Shown here: positions 1 through 9,164 of the stretch, piece after piece
How the letters are laid out: each line of letters opens with the position of its first letter
How positions within the stretch are numbered: the first letter of the stretch is position 1
NCBI GenBank assembly: GCA_035295745.1
Contig: DATGIL010000034.1
Coordinates: 124,001-188,000 of the forward strand
Origin: JAIQFL01 sp035295745
GTDB lineage: Bacteria > Acidobacteriota > Terriglobia > Bryobacterales > Bryobacteraceae
Direction of reading: 5' to 3'
Length of the DNA stretch: 64,000 nucleotides
The notes under the pieces: generated by a model
The model's input: the letters and a program-made list of their open reading frames with translations, nothing else
Told to the model about the DNA's origin: nothing
Databases searched by the model: none
Translations under genes and position numbers: made by a program

Positions 1-244
1 AACTGTTGACTACCAGCCGGTAGATCCAGGTTTCAAAGCTGGAGTCGCCGCGGAAGTCGCGGATGGAGGAGAAGAGCTTGAGGAAGGTGTCCTGGGCGAT
101 GTCCATTGCCACCGCCCGATCGCCCGAATACCGCAGAGCGATGGAGTAAACCTTATCTTTGTACGATTCGAAGAGTTCGCGGAATGCCTCTGTTTCCCCG
201 CGCTGACAGGCTGCGACGAGCTCCCGATCCGATTCGATCACCAT
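1..244 (-). CDS. ECF-type RNA polymerase sigma factor, N-terminal part (cut by window edge)
   Basis: About 81 residues are visible, starting MVIESDRELVAACQRGETEA and running into region 2 (residues LFESYKDKVYSIALRYSGD, then DIAQDTFLKLFSSI and FETWIYRLVVN). That is the sigma-70 region 2 pattern of ECF factors, which direct core RNA polymerase to a small set of promoters. The C-terminal region 4 lies outside the window, so the ECF group cannot be named. The start is the ATG at 244. It lies 65 bp downstream of the monooxygenase gene on the same strand and could be co-transcribed with it. No anti-sigma gene is visible on this side. Confidence 0.85.
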   Translation of the reverse strand, partial: MVIESDRELVAACQRGETEAFRELFESYKDKVYSIALRYSGDRAVAMDIAQDTFLKLFSSIRDFRGDSSFETWIYRLVVNS

Positions 245-308
245 TTTCGAGATCCGCTACCACTAGTATGACGGTTGACGGTCGAAATTTCTTCCCGGTA
301 TTTTGGGG

Positions 309-1691
309 TCACCGGCCACCACGGCGAAGTTGGCGCATCATCTTGCCCCAGAGGGCTTGCGCCAACTCGTCCGCATCGTCCGCATCGACTGGAACGATGC
401 CGAGATGCAGGCCGGCCATCTCGTCGGTGCTACCAGGACCGAGGACCACGCGCTTTGGCGGGTGGTTGGGATTGCGCGGATTCGCGGCGGAATTGTCATA
501 GGTAAATTCCATCTCCACGCGAGCGCCTTCAGGCAGGCGGATGGGTGAGATGTAGTCGTATTCCTGCTGCCAGTCGAAATTCCACTCGGCGATGTGCAAC
601 AGGGTCTTGCGCGAGCCGTCGGGAAGCACCGCGTACGCGAGCATGTCCCTGCAGAGGTAGTGCGCGTGGGGATTGATCGCGAGTACCTCGACGTCGACCG
701 GGAGGGTGAAGTGGTCGCTGACCTTGTAATGCTGCTCGCCGGGAGGAATGTCGATCTGGTTCGACCCCAGCGGGAGGTCGCTCGCTTTCCGCGTCGGCCC
801 TTGATCCGTGAAATATAGCGCTACGCGGGTGCGGTCAGTTTCCGGCTTGCCGGTGGGGTGGTAGTGAACCTGAAGGACGAGGTCGGCGCCGCCGTGCAGA
901 AGGTCTGGGATGCCATCGGCTTTGCGGACCGGCACGGAGCCAGGGGTCCATCCGCCGAGACCGCGCGCCGGCAGGAAGCCAGGCGTGCCGAAACAGGAAT
1001 AGCCACTGCCGGTGTCCCGCTTCCGCGCGGTGCCTGAAAGATCCTGGAAGAGCAGAGCGTGGTGGACGACCTTGGCATCCCCGGGTCGCGTATCCATGGC
1101 GCGGACCCACCGGTCGCGGCCAGGCGGTGTGGGGATCACGAAGCAGCGATACTGGTCGGGGCCTTCCGCGGGTACAGTGTATGGCGCGCGCATCTCGACT
1201 TCGAGATCGGGCTTGCCGAGTTGCCAGCCGTCCGGAAACTGCGGGGGCGGGGCAGTCTCCGCTGGGTTGCCCGCCAGCGCTCCGGCGTCGGCCCAGTGCG
1301 CTAAGGTGGCGATCTCCTGGTCGCTGAGGCGACGCTCGCGCTGAAAATGAGGCTCCACCGGCAGCCAGGGCGGCATGTAGCGTTTGGCGGTGACGGTGGC
1401 GATCAGTCGGGAACGCTTCGCAGCGTCCTGATAAGTAAGCAGGCTGAAGGGAGCGACACCGGCGGGTCGATGGCAGGACGCGCACTGGCGATACAGGATT
1501 GGTGCGACATCGTGGGAGAAAGTGGGGCTGGTGGAGGCTGCCCAGAATCCGGCGAGGAGGCCCAGGAGGTGCACAACATCAATTGTGACACCTCCGAGGA
1601 GGTCTGTAAGGAGATTCGCGAAGTCCAGCGGCAGCATCGAAAATGCCGGACGCGCGAAAAGCGTCGACAAGAGTGTCGACGCGGCAAACAT
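309..1691 (-). CDS. Secreted cytochrome c / type II copper ascorbate-dependent monooxygenase-like fusion
   Basis: The protein begins with a hydrophobic export region followed by a cytochrome c segment (FSHDVAPILYRQCASCHRP) with one CxxCH heme site. The rest matches the PHM/DBM-type copper monooxygenase fold. VVHHALLF provides the paired His of the first copper site, QVHYHPTG the HxH of the second, and STDEMAGLHLG a Met in the place of the axial Met ligand. Known family members hydroxylate C-H bonds with copper and a reductant; here the heme domain could supply electrons (inference). The substrate is unknown. The start is unsure: ATG at 1691, GTG at 1706, or GTG at 1574, the last giving a compact signal peptide (MHLLGLLAGFWAAS). 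It lies 35 bp or more after the TIM-barrel gene on the same strand, so the two may form an operon. Confidence 0.8.
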   Translation of the reverse strand: MFAASTLLSTLFARPAFSMLPLDFANLLTDLLGGVTIDVVHLLGLLAGFWAASTSPTFSHDVAPILYRQCASCHRPAGVAPFSLLTYQDAAKRSRLIATVTAKRYMPPWLPVEPHFQRERRLSDQEIATLAHWADAGALAGNPAETAPPPQFPDGWQLGKPDLEVEMRAPYTVPAEGPDQYRCFVIPTPPGRDRWVRAMDTRPGDAKVVHHALLFQDLSGTARKRDTGSGYSCFGTPGFLPARGLGGWTPGSVPVRKADGIPDLLHGGADLVLQVHYHPTGKPETDRTRVALYFTDQGPTRKASDLPLGSNQIDIPPGEQHYKVSDHFTLPVDVEVLAINPHAHYLCRDMLAYAVLPDGSRKTLLHIAEWNFDWQQEYDYISPIRLPEGARVEMEFTYDNSAANPRNPNHPPKRVVLGPGSTDEMAGLHLGIVPVDADDADELAQALWGKMMRQLRRGGR

Positions 1692-1726
1692 GAGTGTTTG
1701 CGCCACGGGTGCGCCTGAACGGCGTT

Positions 1727-2809
1727 TTACGTGATCGACTGCAGCAATCCGCGAATGTATCCGTAGCAGAAGGCGAAGGACTGCAGTCCGTTGGGATCGT
1801 TCGGCGCGGCTGGCACGTGGTCGGGCATCAGGAGGTACGGGTAGCCGACCTCTTTATAGACCTGAATCGCCTTCACGAAATCGATATCGCCCTCGTCGGG
1901 GAAGACTTCGATGAAATCGTCACGATGGCCGCGGATATTGCGGAAATGTACGTTGAAGATCTTCTGGCGTGATCCAAAGTAGCGGATCACGTCATAGATC
2001 TCTTTGCCTGGATCCTTCAACATCTCGGAGACGGTGCCCTGGCAGAAGTTGAGGCCGTGATAGGGGCTGGATTTGATGGTGAGGAACTTCTTTAAGCCGT
2101 CCACGGTGCCCAGCACGCGCACCACGCCCTGGTAGCCCTCCGGCGGAACGCCGGGATCGTGAGGGTGGCAGGCCATGCGGATCTTGTACTCTTCGGCGAC
2201 TGGAATGATTCGTTCCAGAAAATAGGTGATGCGTTCCCAGGCATGATCGGCATCCACCATGCCGGCGCGCGTCAGAGGCGGATCGGGATGGGCGTCCTTC
2301 AGGCGCCAGGTGCTGTAGGTGCAGTCGCCGCGTCCCGGGGAGCGGCCGGTGCGGAGCACGCCGAGGATGCTCATGTTGTACTTGACGGACGGGATGCCTG
2401 CCGCGGCGCAGTTGCGAATCATGGTCTGCAAGGATTCGATGTCGCGGTCGCGCTCGGGACTTGACGCGAGCATGATGGCGGGATGCTTTTCGCGATCGAT
2501 GTGGCTCGAGGTGAGGAAAGGCGGCGCGATGCCTTCGATGGTGATGCCGTTCTTGTCGGCGAGGTCTCGCATGCGCTTCAGTTCGTCGACGGTGGCGTAG
2601 AGGCGGCCGTCGGCGATTTCGGGATACCCGGTGATGTCGCGGACGCCGTATCGGGCGAAGTATTTCAGGTGGGCATCGTTGGTAGGTGCACTCTGGCATC
2701 CCAATCTCATGCGGACGGGTGGAGTTGGCGCGGCTGCAACTGGTTCGACATTTGTGGAAAGCGCGGCTGCGGCGGCGCCGGCGGACGAGAAGAATTTTCG
2801 GCGATTCAT
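1727..2809 (-). CDS. Tat-exported TIM-barrel protein, mannonate dehydratase/xylose isomerase-like
   Basis: This 360-residue protein starts MNRRKFFSSAGAAAAALS, a twin-arginine signal (RRKFF), at the ATG at 2809. The open frame extends upstream to 3412, but that extension is antisense-like and overlaps the next gene, so the Tat start is preferred. The body reads as an AP-endonuclease-2/UxuA-like barrel, with metal-ligand-type segments such as RMACHPHDPGVPPEGYQG, NFCQGTVSEM, IFNVHFRNIRG and LMPDHVP. UxuA proteins dehydrate D-mannonate in the cytoplasm. Acidobacterial exported relatives are often annotated as mannonate dehydratase, but the activity outside the cytoplasm is not proven. It is followed on the same strand by the copper monooxygenase. 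Confidence 0.75.
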   Translation of the reverse strand: MNRRKFFSSAGAAAAALSTNVEPVAAAPTPPVRMRLGCQSAPTNDAHLKYFARYGVRDITGYPEIADGRLYATVDELKRMRDLADKNGITIEGIAPPFLTSSHIDREKHPAIMLASSPERDRDIESLQTMIRNCAAAGIPSVKYNMSILGVLRTGRSPGRGDCTYSTWRLKDAHPDPPLTRAGMVDADHAWERITYFLERIIPVAEEYKIRMACHPHDPGVPPEGYQGVVRVLGTVDGLKKFLTIKSSPYHGLNFCQGTVSEMLKDPGKEIYDVIRYFGSRQKIFNVHFRNIRGHRDDFIEVFPDEGDIDFVKAIQVYKEVGYPYLLMPDHVPAAPNDPNGLQSFAFCYGYIRGLLQSIT

Positions 2810-2868
2810 CTGCAAGATATGATACAGCGGGTGCGGTCCGCTTTGTTTAGCGGTATCGTAGCGGCTCT

Positions 2869-4353
2869 TCAGGAGAAGATATGGCCGCAGAAGCGGCATT
2901 TTTTGGCGGCGCGCTTGATGGTCTCGGCGCAGTCGGGACAGGTCTTGGTGTCTGCGCCCGGTTCGAGCAAAGAAGGACTGGGATCGGCTGGAGGCTGCGG
3001 TTGCAGGGCGGCGCGCGCATTCACGGCGCCCAGATTGTACTTGTTGATGCCGGCGGCGTTCTCGTCGAAGTTCATGCCGATCGGTGAAACGCCTTTGTGC
3101 TGGAACTCTTCGGCGTCGGCGATGAACGACCGGATCAATTCGGCATCGCGCGGAGTGGCCTGCGTCCCCGCGAGTTCGCGCGGGTCGAGCAGGCCGGAGG
3201 TCTCCGATAAGACCTCGCCGGCGTAGCAGTTCAGACGGATGTCCGACCGCACCGCGGTATTGCGCGATTCGTGCGAATCGTAGTGCGATTTGCCGACCGT
3301 GACACTCGATTGAAAGAAGGTGCCTTCGAGTGTGACCAGAATGACGTGCGAGGCGAAGCGGAAGCGCGTATCCATTTGCCAGGCCAGCCGCAATGCGGAC
3401 CATGAAAGCCACAGTCCCGCGAGGACACAGAAGTAGAAGGCGAAGCTCAACGCCGTGGTGACGCCAAGATGCAGCAGCCAGACTCCGGCCACAAGGCCAA
3501 GGCAGGCGATTGGAGAGACGATGGTGCCAAAGCGTGCGCGCGGCCGGCCGTCGGCGACCTCCGGCGGCAGTTCGTAAAGCAGGTAGGAGTCGAAGGTGCC
3601 GGTGTTTTGGACGCCGGTGAGGTGCATGTCGGGAGGCTTGGAGAGCACCCGCAGGGGCCCCGCGTTTCCGTGCAGCGTGCGCACGCGATTCTCGAGAAGC
3701 TGGAAGAGCGTCTGCGGATGTCCGGCCGATTCCATCATCGACGAGCTCATATGACGCGTGGTGAGAACGCCGCCCCAGCGGCGAAGATACCAGATCGCCC
3801 AGATATAGAAGCCCGAATAGGCCAGCCCGGTGCAGAGATACGGGAAGGTCACCGAGGGCGAGTCGAAGATCGCCCAGATGAGAATGAGCACGGTGGCGGC
3901 GGTGTAGAGCGAACCTTTCACCGCTTCCCGCATCGCAATGGCGCGGACCCAGGGGCTCATCGATACCAGGCTCGCGTCGGGAAGCAGCGCCAGGAGGAAG
4001 GCGAAAGGCCCACGGCGGGTGATGACGACGTTGTCCTTTCCATAGATCGACTGATATTTCAGCGCATTGAGCAGCACTGCATAGTTGGAGAATTCGCGAG
4101 GCGACTCGGCCGGGATGGTGATACTCCCAATGCGGCGCCAGGTATAGAAGAACGCCGTGATGCCTGCGAGGATCACAACGACATCGATGAAGTCAGGTAG
4201 GAACTCGCCGGCGGGGCGATCGGTGAGCGCCAGTTGCGTGGCGAATAGCAATACGGTGAGCAGCGATGCTCCCAAGGCGATGCGGGCGTTGGGTGTGCCC
4301 GGGTGCGTGATCCGCGACCGGCGATTCGGAGCGGGATTCGACTCCAGCGTCAT
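2869..4353 (-). CDS. Multi-pass membrane protein with C-terminal zinc ribbon, function unknown
   Basis: The 494-residue protein has hydrophobic segments near residues 25-45, 55-70, 145-165, 170-190, 275-295 and 300-315. A soluble part follows, and the last 25 residues form a zinc ribbon (CPDCAETIKRAAKKCRFCG, two CxxC knuckles). Such ribbons are common as C-terminal tails in acidobacterial membrane proteins. I do not recognise a catalytic motif. It lies between the M28 peptidase and the TIM-barrel gene, same strand, gaps 31 and 59 bp, so it may be part of one transcript. Confidence 0.7.
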   Translation of the reverse strand: MTLESNPAPNRRSRITHPGTPNARIALGASLLTVLLFATQLALTDRPAGEFLPDFIDVVVILAGITAFFYTWRRIGSITIPAESPREFSNYAVLLNALKYQSIYGKDNVVITRRGPFAFLLALLPDASLVSMSPWVRAIAMREAVKGSLYTAATVLILIWAIFDSPSVTFPYLCTGLAYSGFYIWAIWYLRRWGGVLTTRHMSSSMMESAGHPQTLFQLLENRVRTLHGNAGPLRVLSKPPDMHLTGVQNTGTFDSYLLYELPPEVADGRPRARFGTIVSPIACLGLVAGVWLLHLGVTTALSFAFYFCVLAGLWLSWSALRLAWQMDTRFRFASHVILVTLEGTFFQSSVTVGKSHYDSHESRNTAVRSDIRLNCYAGEVLSETSGLLDPRELAGTQATPRDAELIRSFIADAEEFQHKGVSPIGMNFDENAAGINKYNLGAVNARAALQPQPPADPSPSLLEPGADTKTCPDCAETIKRAAKKCRFCGHIFS

Positions 4354-4384
4354 ACGTTACACAGGCGGTGGTGCCCGTGCCGCC

Positions 4385-6061
4385 TCATTTTGCGAACCTG
4401 CGGAAGAAGCTGTCCTGGTACCATTGCGGGCGCGCGGCGTTGTCGGCAACGCTCTCCACGAGCTTCAGAATGACGCGATCGAACAGCGCGGCGGCGGCCG
4501 TGTCGACGTGCTGGTTCAAGTCGTCGGCAGGCTTGTGGTAGATGTCACGCACCCAATCCTTGCGAATCTTCTCTTCGGGAGAGCCGGGCGCGTATCCAAA
4601 TTTGAAGGCAAGCGACGGCACGCCGTTGCGGATGAAACTGTACTGGTCGCTACGGATGAAGCGGTTCTGTTCGGGCTCATTATCGGCTTGGACTTCCACG
4701 CCGAGTTCCTTGGCGGCGGCGCGCACCGAGTCGCCGAGGGTGGATTCGCCGAGGCCTTGCACTTCGAGATACTTGAGCGCATAGAGCGGCAGGAACATGT
4801 CGAGATTGATATCGGCGATGATCTCGTTGGCTGGTACGGTGGGATGGGCGGAGAAGTAGCGCGACCCGAGTTCGCCCTTCTCCTCGGCTGTGACCGCCAG
4901 AAATATGATGGAGCGCTTGGGCCTCGCTCCCGACGCTTTCAGGATGCGCGCGACCTCCAGCACGGTTGCGATGCCGGAGGCGTCATCCATCGCGCCGTTG
5001 TAGATGCTGTCGCCCTCGACGGGGCGGCCGACACCCAGATGGTCGAGGTGAGCGGAGAGGACTACGTATTCGTTCTTGAGTTTGCGGTCGGAGCCGGGGA
5101 GCAGGCCGGCGACGTTGGTCGACTCGAGAGAATCACGCTTGACGGCGGTCTTGGCGTGGAGCAGGGCAGGGAGCGGAAACTTGGGGAGCGGTTGATTTTC
5201 CCGAGCCAGCTTCTGAATCTCTTCGAAGGTGTGTCCGCTGCCGGCGAAGAACTTTTCCGCACCGCGAGGATTGATGGCGATGGCGATCTGTTGTCCTTGA
5301 GTCTCCTGCAGGGACGGGTCGGCGAGGATGATGGTGGGCTGAGCAGGTCCGCGCCCGCCGCGTCCGCCGCCGCCCGCGCCGCGTCCGGGAGGTGGGGCTG
5401 CGGCTCCGGAGGCATTGGCTGTGGCCCCGGCGCCGGTCGCATCGTTGGCGCCCCCACCTCGATTGCCGGCGGTGCGCGGGTTCGCGATGGTGGCGATTCC
5501 GATGGCCCCCGCCTTGTGGAGCATGTTCCAGCGCTCGACGCCCGAGGAGTAGTGCGATTTCAGCGGCCCCGGAGCATCGGCGGGACCGGGCCCATTCACA
5601 TACACAGCGATCTTGCCCTTCAGATCGAGCCCGGCGAGGTCATCGTACTTTGCTTCTGGAATGACCATGGCGTAGCCGACGAAAACCATGGGCGCTTCGA
5701 GAAGCGGGGCAAGGTCGGCGCGCGGGCTGATGGTGGCGTCCGCGCCGAGCGTCAGAGGCTCGGGCTTACCATCACGGACCAGCGAGAGGCTAGATTGGTC
5801 TTCAATCAGGAGGTGAGTTTCGAACTTCACGGGCTGCAGATATCCCGAGGTGCCGGCGGGCTTGAGGCCGGATCGCTCGAAGGAAGTGGAGACGTACTCG
5901 ACGGCCTTGCGGAAGCCCTCGCTGCCGACGTTGCGGCCCTCGAGCTTGTCGTCGGCGAGATATTGGATATGCGCCCACCAGAGTTTGCCTTCGGCGGCAT
6001 AGTCCACGGCTGCGGCAAAGAGCGAGGCGGCGGCCAGGAACAGGAGCAGGGATTTTTTCAT
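4385..6061 (-). CDS. Secreted M28 family zinc aminopeptidase with PA domain
   Basis: A signal peptide (MKKSLLLFLAAASLFAAA) is followed by a PA-domain region (about 110-290). This contains a low-complexity Gly/Ala/Pro/Arg stretch near residues 205-245 (AAAPPPGRGAGGGGRGGRG). The M28 catalytic part follows. Its two-zinc ligands are visible in order: SAHLDHLG (His/Asp), GAMDDASG (bridging Asp), AVTAEEKGELGS (general-base Glu and ligand Glu), DINLDM (Asp) and IYHKPADD (His). The enzyme should release N-terminal amino acids from peptides in the periplasm or outside the cell. The length of 558 residues fits acidobacterial members. Specificity cannot be read from sequence. Confidence 0.88.
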   Translation of the reverse strand: MKKSLLLFLAAASLFAAAVDYAAEGKLWWAHIQYLADDKLEGRNVGSEGFRKAVEYVSTSFERSGLKPAGTSGYLQPVKFETHLLIEDQSSLSLVRDGKPEPLTLGADATISPRADLAPLLEAPMVFVGYAMVIPEAKYDDLAGLDLKGKIAVYVNGPGPADAPGPLKSHYSSGVERWNMLHKAGAIGIATIANPRTAGNRGGGANDATGAGATANASGAAAPPPGRGAGGGGRGGRGPAQPTIILADPSLQETQGQQIAIAINPRGAEKFFAGSGHTFEEIQKLARENQPLPKFPLPALLHAKTAVKRDSLESTNVAGLLPGSDRKLKNEYVVLSAHLDHLGVGRPVEGDSIYNGAMDDASGIATVLEVARILKASGARPKRSIIFLAVTAEEKGELGSRYFSAHPTVPANEIIADINLDMFLPLYALKYLEVQGLGESTLGDSVRAAAKELGVEVQADNEPEQNRFIRSDQYSFIRNGVPSLAFKFGYAPGSPEEKIRKDWVRDIYHKPADDLNQHVDTAAAALFDRVILKLVESVADNAARPQWYQDSFFRRFAK

Positions 6062-6211
6062 AAACGCCCGATCCTAATAGGAATATCATGGCGCGGCCAC
6101 TTCGTTGATTTTCCCCACAAATCGGCAATTATTTGGGAGGCTATGTGACTCCCGAATGCGTAGGCCCGATACGAGTGTCGGGAGCCTCAAGATTCCTTGC
6201 GCTTGGGACAT

Positions 6212-6535
6212 CGCTTGCTGACGCGCGCGGCTCGCAATGCGAAAGATGCAACCATCGCTTGCTGACGCGCGCGGCTCGCAACCGAAAGATGCAACCAACG
6301 CTTGCTGACGCGCGCGGCTCGCAATGCGAAACGTGCTACCAACGCTTGCTGACGCGCGCGGCCCGCAATGCGAAAGATGCAATCAGCGCTGCTGACGCAC
6401 GCGGCGCGCAACGCGAAACGTGCAACCAACGCTTGCTGACGACGCGCGGCTCGCAATGCGAAACGTGCAATCAACGCTTGCTGACGACGCGCGGCTCTCA
6501 ATGCGAAAGATGCAATCAACTCTTGCCGACGCACA
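6212..6535. repeat. Tandem repeat, eight copies of a 44-bp unit
   Basis: The core CGCTTGCTGACG recurs at 6212, 6256, 6299, 6343, 6387 (one base short), 6430 and 6475, with a diverged eighth copy at about 6520. Spacings are 43-45 bp. Each unit continues with a GCGCGCGGCTCGCAATGCGAAA-like segment (positions vary by one or two bases) and ends in TGCAA(C/T)CAA. The period is not a multiple of three and units differ by single-base indels, so the open frames through it are not proteins. It lies between the 3' ends of the M28 gene side and the ADOP permease. A diverged single unit (TTGCTGACGCGCCGTTGCCT) occurs at about 36539-36558 beside the 3' end of the second ADOP gene. Confidence 0.9.
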
Positions 6536-6579
6536 ACGCCACGACTGCAAGTCATCAGACCGTCAGAGCGGAAGCTTGC

Positions 6580-9027
6580 CTATTCGTAGCGAAGCGCCTT
6601 CATCGGAGGCACTCGCGAGGCGCGTAGCGCCGGGACGAAAGCGGCGAGCAGCGTCACCGCAAGTAATGCCGCCGGCACCAGTACAAACGTGACCGGACCC
6701 GCATCACCAGGTCCGAACGCGGAGTTCAGCACCTGCCGCGCGCCCTGACTCAGCACGAGCCCGATCAGAATGCCAGCCAGTGACAGCCACAATCCCTGGC
6801 GCATCACCATCCGCAAGACCTGTGTGCGTTCCGCGCCGATCGCCATGCGAATCCCAAATTCTCGCGTGCGCCGGCTCACCGAATACGCCACCAGTCCATA
6901 CAGGCCCACCATCGCCAGAAGCAGACCAAGCACGCCCATCGCTCCGACCGTCTCCACGATCATGTCGGGCGTCTTGACGGCGCGCGCCTGGTAAAAGTCC
7001 TCCATCGTGCGGACATCGTAAATCGGCTGGTTAGCATCGATGCCGCGGACCGCCTCTCGCAGCGGCGCGGCGAGACCTTGCGCGTCACCCACTGACTGCG
7101 CAACCAGCGACATATGCGTCTTTGGGTTCTGCGACAGGGGCAGGTAAAAGTACTCCAGAGGAGGCTCGGAAATGAAAAGGTATTTCGCCGTTTTGGCCAC
7201 GCCGATGACCTGCACGAGCGGACCGCGTGAATCGTCCAGATGGAAACGCTTGCCGACCGGATCCTGGTTGGGCCAGTATTTCGACGCCACTACTTCGTTG
7301 ATGACCGCTACTTTGGGTGTGGATGCGGTATCGGCCGGCCCAAAGGCGCGGCCGTGGACGATCTTGACGTCCATGGTCTCGAAGTAATGATTGTCCACCG
7401 TCGCGGAGAGCATAGACTCAGCGTCCTTGCCCTTCGGAAACTGATAATTCTCGGGCGCGATCGCGCGCCCATCCTGGACCGGAAACATCGGCAGCACCGA
7501 AGCGAGTGCCGCGGATTTCACTCCGGGCATCGCGGCCGCCCGGTCCACTAACTGCTTGAAGAATTGCTGGGTCTGGGCCTCGCTGAACTTCACCAGGCTC
7601 GGGTCGAAGCTCATCAACAGGAGGTGGTCGGTGCGGAAGCCTGGTCCGGCTTTAAGTTCCCGCGTGAAGCCGCGATACAGCATCGAAGTGAGCACCAGCA
7701 GTACCAGGGACACGGCGACCTGCCCAACCACCAGCAGATTGCGTCCCCAGAGGCGTTGCTTTCCGAGACTATCGGCGTCGCCGGCCTTCAGGGTACGGAC
7801 GAGGTCGGTGCGGGTGGTATGGAACGCGGGAATCAATCCGAAGAGGATCACACTGAAGAGTGATGCGGTAATGCCGAAAACGAGGGTGCGCGCATTGAGG
7901 TGAAAGGTCAACGAAATCGGCAGCTCGCTTGGGACCTGCACCTGGTTGAGAAATGAGATCGCGCCATAGGCCACCGCCAATCCGAGCATGCCGCCTCCAA
8001 TCCCGATCACCAGGCTTTCGGTGAGTAGTTGGCGCACCAGGCGGAAGCGCCCGGCGCCAATGGCGAGCCTCACCGCGATCTCGCGAGAACGCGCACGCGC
8101 GCGGCTCAGCAGCAGATTTGCGACGTTTGCGCAGGCCACCAGCAGCACGAGAGCGGAGAGCGTCAACAGCATGCCCACGAGCGTGGCATCGGGCGGAGAT
8201 TGTTCCACGCGCGCCTGGAGTTCAGTGCGGATGGAGATGCCCTGATCCCGATTGGTCTCCGGATAGGTTTGTTCCAGGCTTTTGGCGATGACCTGTAGTT
8301 CGGCTTCGGCCCGGGCGATGGAGACGCCGGGTTTCAATCGGCCTTTCACCAGGAGCGAGCGATTGTCGCGCGATTCCAGGACGCTGTTTTTCGGATCGCT
8401 CGCGAGCCGCGGGGAAATGTGAATCGGCACAAAGAGCGCAAGACGCAAATACTGATCCATGCCGCTGAATTCCTCGGGCGCCACGCCGATAATGTGGAAC
8501 TCCAGGCCATTCAGTTGCAGCGTTTTGCCGACCGCAGAGGGGTCGCCTCCGAATTGCTGCATCCAGAAATCGTGGCCCAGCACCACGACGGCGTCTCGTC
8601 CGGGGACCTCGTCCTCATCGGGACGGAACCCGCGCCCTATCGCCGGAACCACTCCCATTGCCTGGAAGAAATTGCCCGACACCATCAAGCCATACTTCAC
8701 TTGCGGCAGTGCGTCAGTGCGCGGGGCGAACCCGAAGGGGACTACCGAGTAGGCCACCAGTCCGTCGAAGGTGGTGTTGCGGTCCCGGTAGTCGACATAG
8801 TCGCGGTAAGAGAGATTGACTTGCGGGCCTTTGGACGTCCTGGCGTGGATGGTGACGACTTCGTTGGGATGGAGCACAGGCAGGGGACGCAACATCAGCC
8901 CGTCGGCGAAGCTGAACATGGCGGAGTTAGCGCCGATTCCGACTGCCAGTGAAAGCACCGCAACGAGTGTAAACGCGCGGTTCTTCAGTAGGACACGAAG
9001 GGCATAGCGAATGTCCTGGAGTAGCAT
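6580..9027 (-). CDS. ADOP-family MacB/FtsX-type permease
   Basis: The 815-residue protein starts MLLQDIRYALRVLLKNRAF, the typical start of acidobacterial duplicated orphan permeases. The order is a first TM helix (residues 20-45), a MacB-like periplasmic core (50-240), three FtsX TM helices (about 280-400), a second TM and periplasmic core (430-680), and a last FtsX block ending in the LRASRVPPMKALRYE tail. ABC permeases of this kind work with a MacB-type ATPase, but ADOPs are usually encoded without one and none is present here. The start at 9027 has an AGAGG ribosome site. The frame is open further upstream to 9117, but that part has no support. Confidence 0.88.
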   Translation of the reverse strand: MLLQDIRYALRVLLKNRAFTLVAVLSLAVGIGANSAMFSFADGLMLRPLPVLHPNEVVTIHARTSKGPQVNLSYRDYVDYRDRNTTFDGLVAYSVVPFGFAPRTDALPQVKYGLMVSGNFFQAMGVVPAIGRGFRPDEDEVPGRDAVVVLGHDFWMQQFGGDPSAVGKTLQLNGLEFHIIGVAPEEFSGMDQYLRLALFVPIHISPRLASDPKNSVLESRDNRSLLVKGRLKPGVSIARAEAELQVIAKSLEQTYPETNRDQGISIRTELQARVEQSPPDATLVGMLLTLSALVLLVACANVANLLLSRARARSREIAVRLAIGAGRFRLVRQLLTESLVIGIGGGMLGLAVAYGAISFLNQVQVPSELPISLTFHLNARTLVFGITASLFSVILFGLIPAFHTTRTDLVRTLKAGDADSLGKQRLWGRNLLVVGQVAVSLVLLVLTSMLYRGFTRELKAGPGFRTDHLLLMSFDPSLVKFSEAQTQQFFKQLVDRAAAMPGVKSAALASVLPMFPVQDGRAIAPENYQFPKGKDAESMLSATVDNHYFETMDVKIVHGRAFGPADTASTPKVAVINEVVASKYWPNQDPVGKRFHLDDSRGPLVQVIGVAKTAKYLFISEPPLEYFYLPLSQNPKTHMSLVAQSVGDAQGLAAPLREAVRGIDANQPIYDVRTMEDFYQARAVKTPDMIVETVGAMGVLGLLLAMVGLYGLVAYSVSRRTREFGIRMAIGAERTQVLRMVMRQGLWLSLAGILIGLVLSQGARQVLNSAFGPGDAGPVTFVLVPAALLAVTLLAAFVPALRASRVPPMKALRYE

Positions 9028-9164
9028 GGGGGCAACCTCTTTAATGAGCTTACGCTGAGAATGGCAGGAGGTTCCGCGGAATTGCATGGTGCGATGCATT
9101 TTTGGGGCCGCACTCACTGGTGATAGGATTCTCGGAGCAGTCTGCGTCTGACGAGGTGGATTCC

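Noticed and set aside
2810..3412. Upstream extension of the TIM-barrel protein
   Set aside because: The extension is low-complexity Arg/His-rich and overlaps the membrane-protein gene; the Tat signal at 2809 marks the true start.
4157..6148. 663-residue frame antisense to the M28 peptidase
   Set aside because: It is a complement-strand shadow of a gene with clear catalytic residues and a signal peptide; the shadow has no domain.
6212..6535. CRISPR array
   Set aside because: Units are contiguous, about 44 bp, with gradual divergence and no unique spacers; no cas genes nearby.
6133..6627. Open frames on both strands across the tandem repeat
   Set aside because: They are made of a 44-bp repeat with one-base length changes, have no recognisable domain, and exist on both strands at once. 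Non-coding repeat is the better reading.
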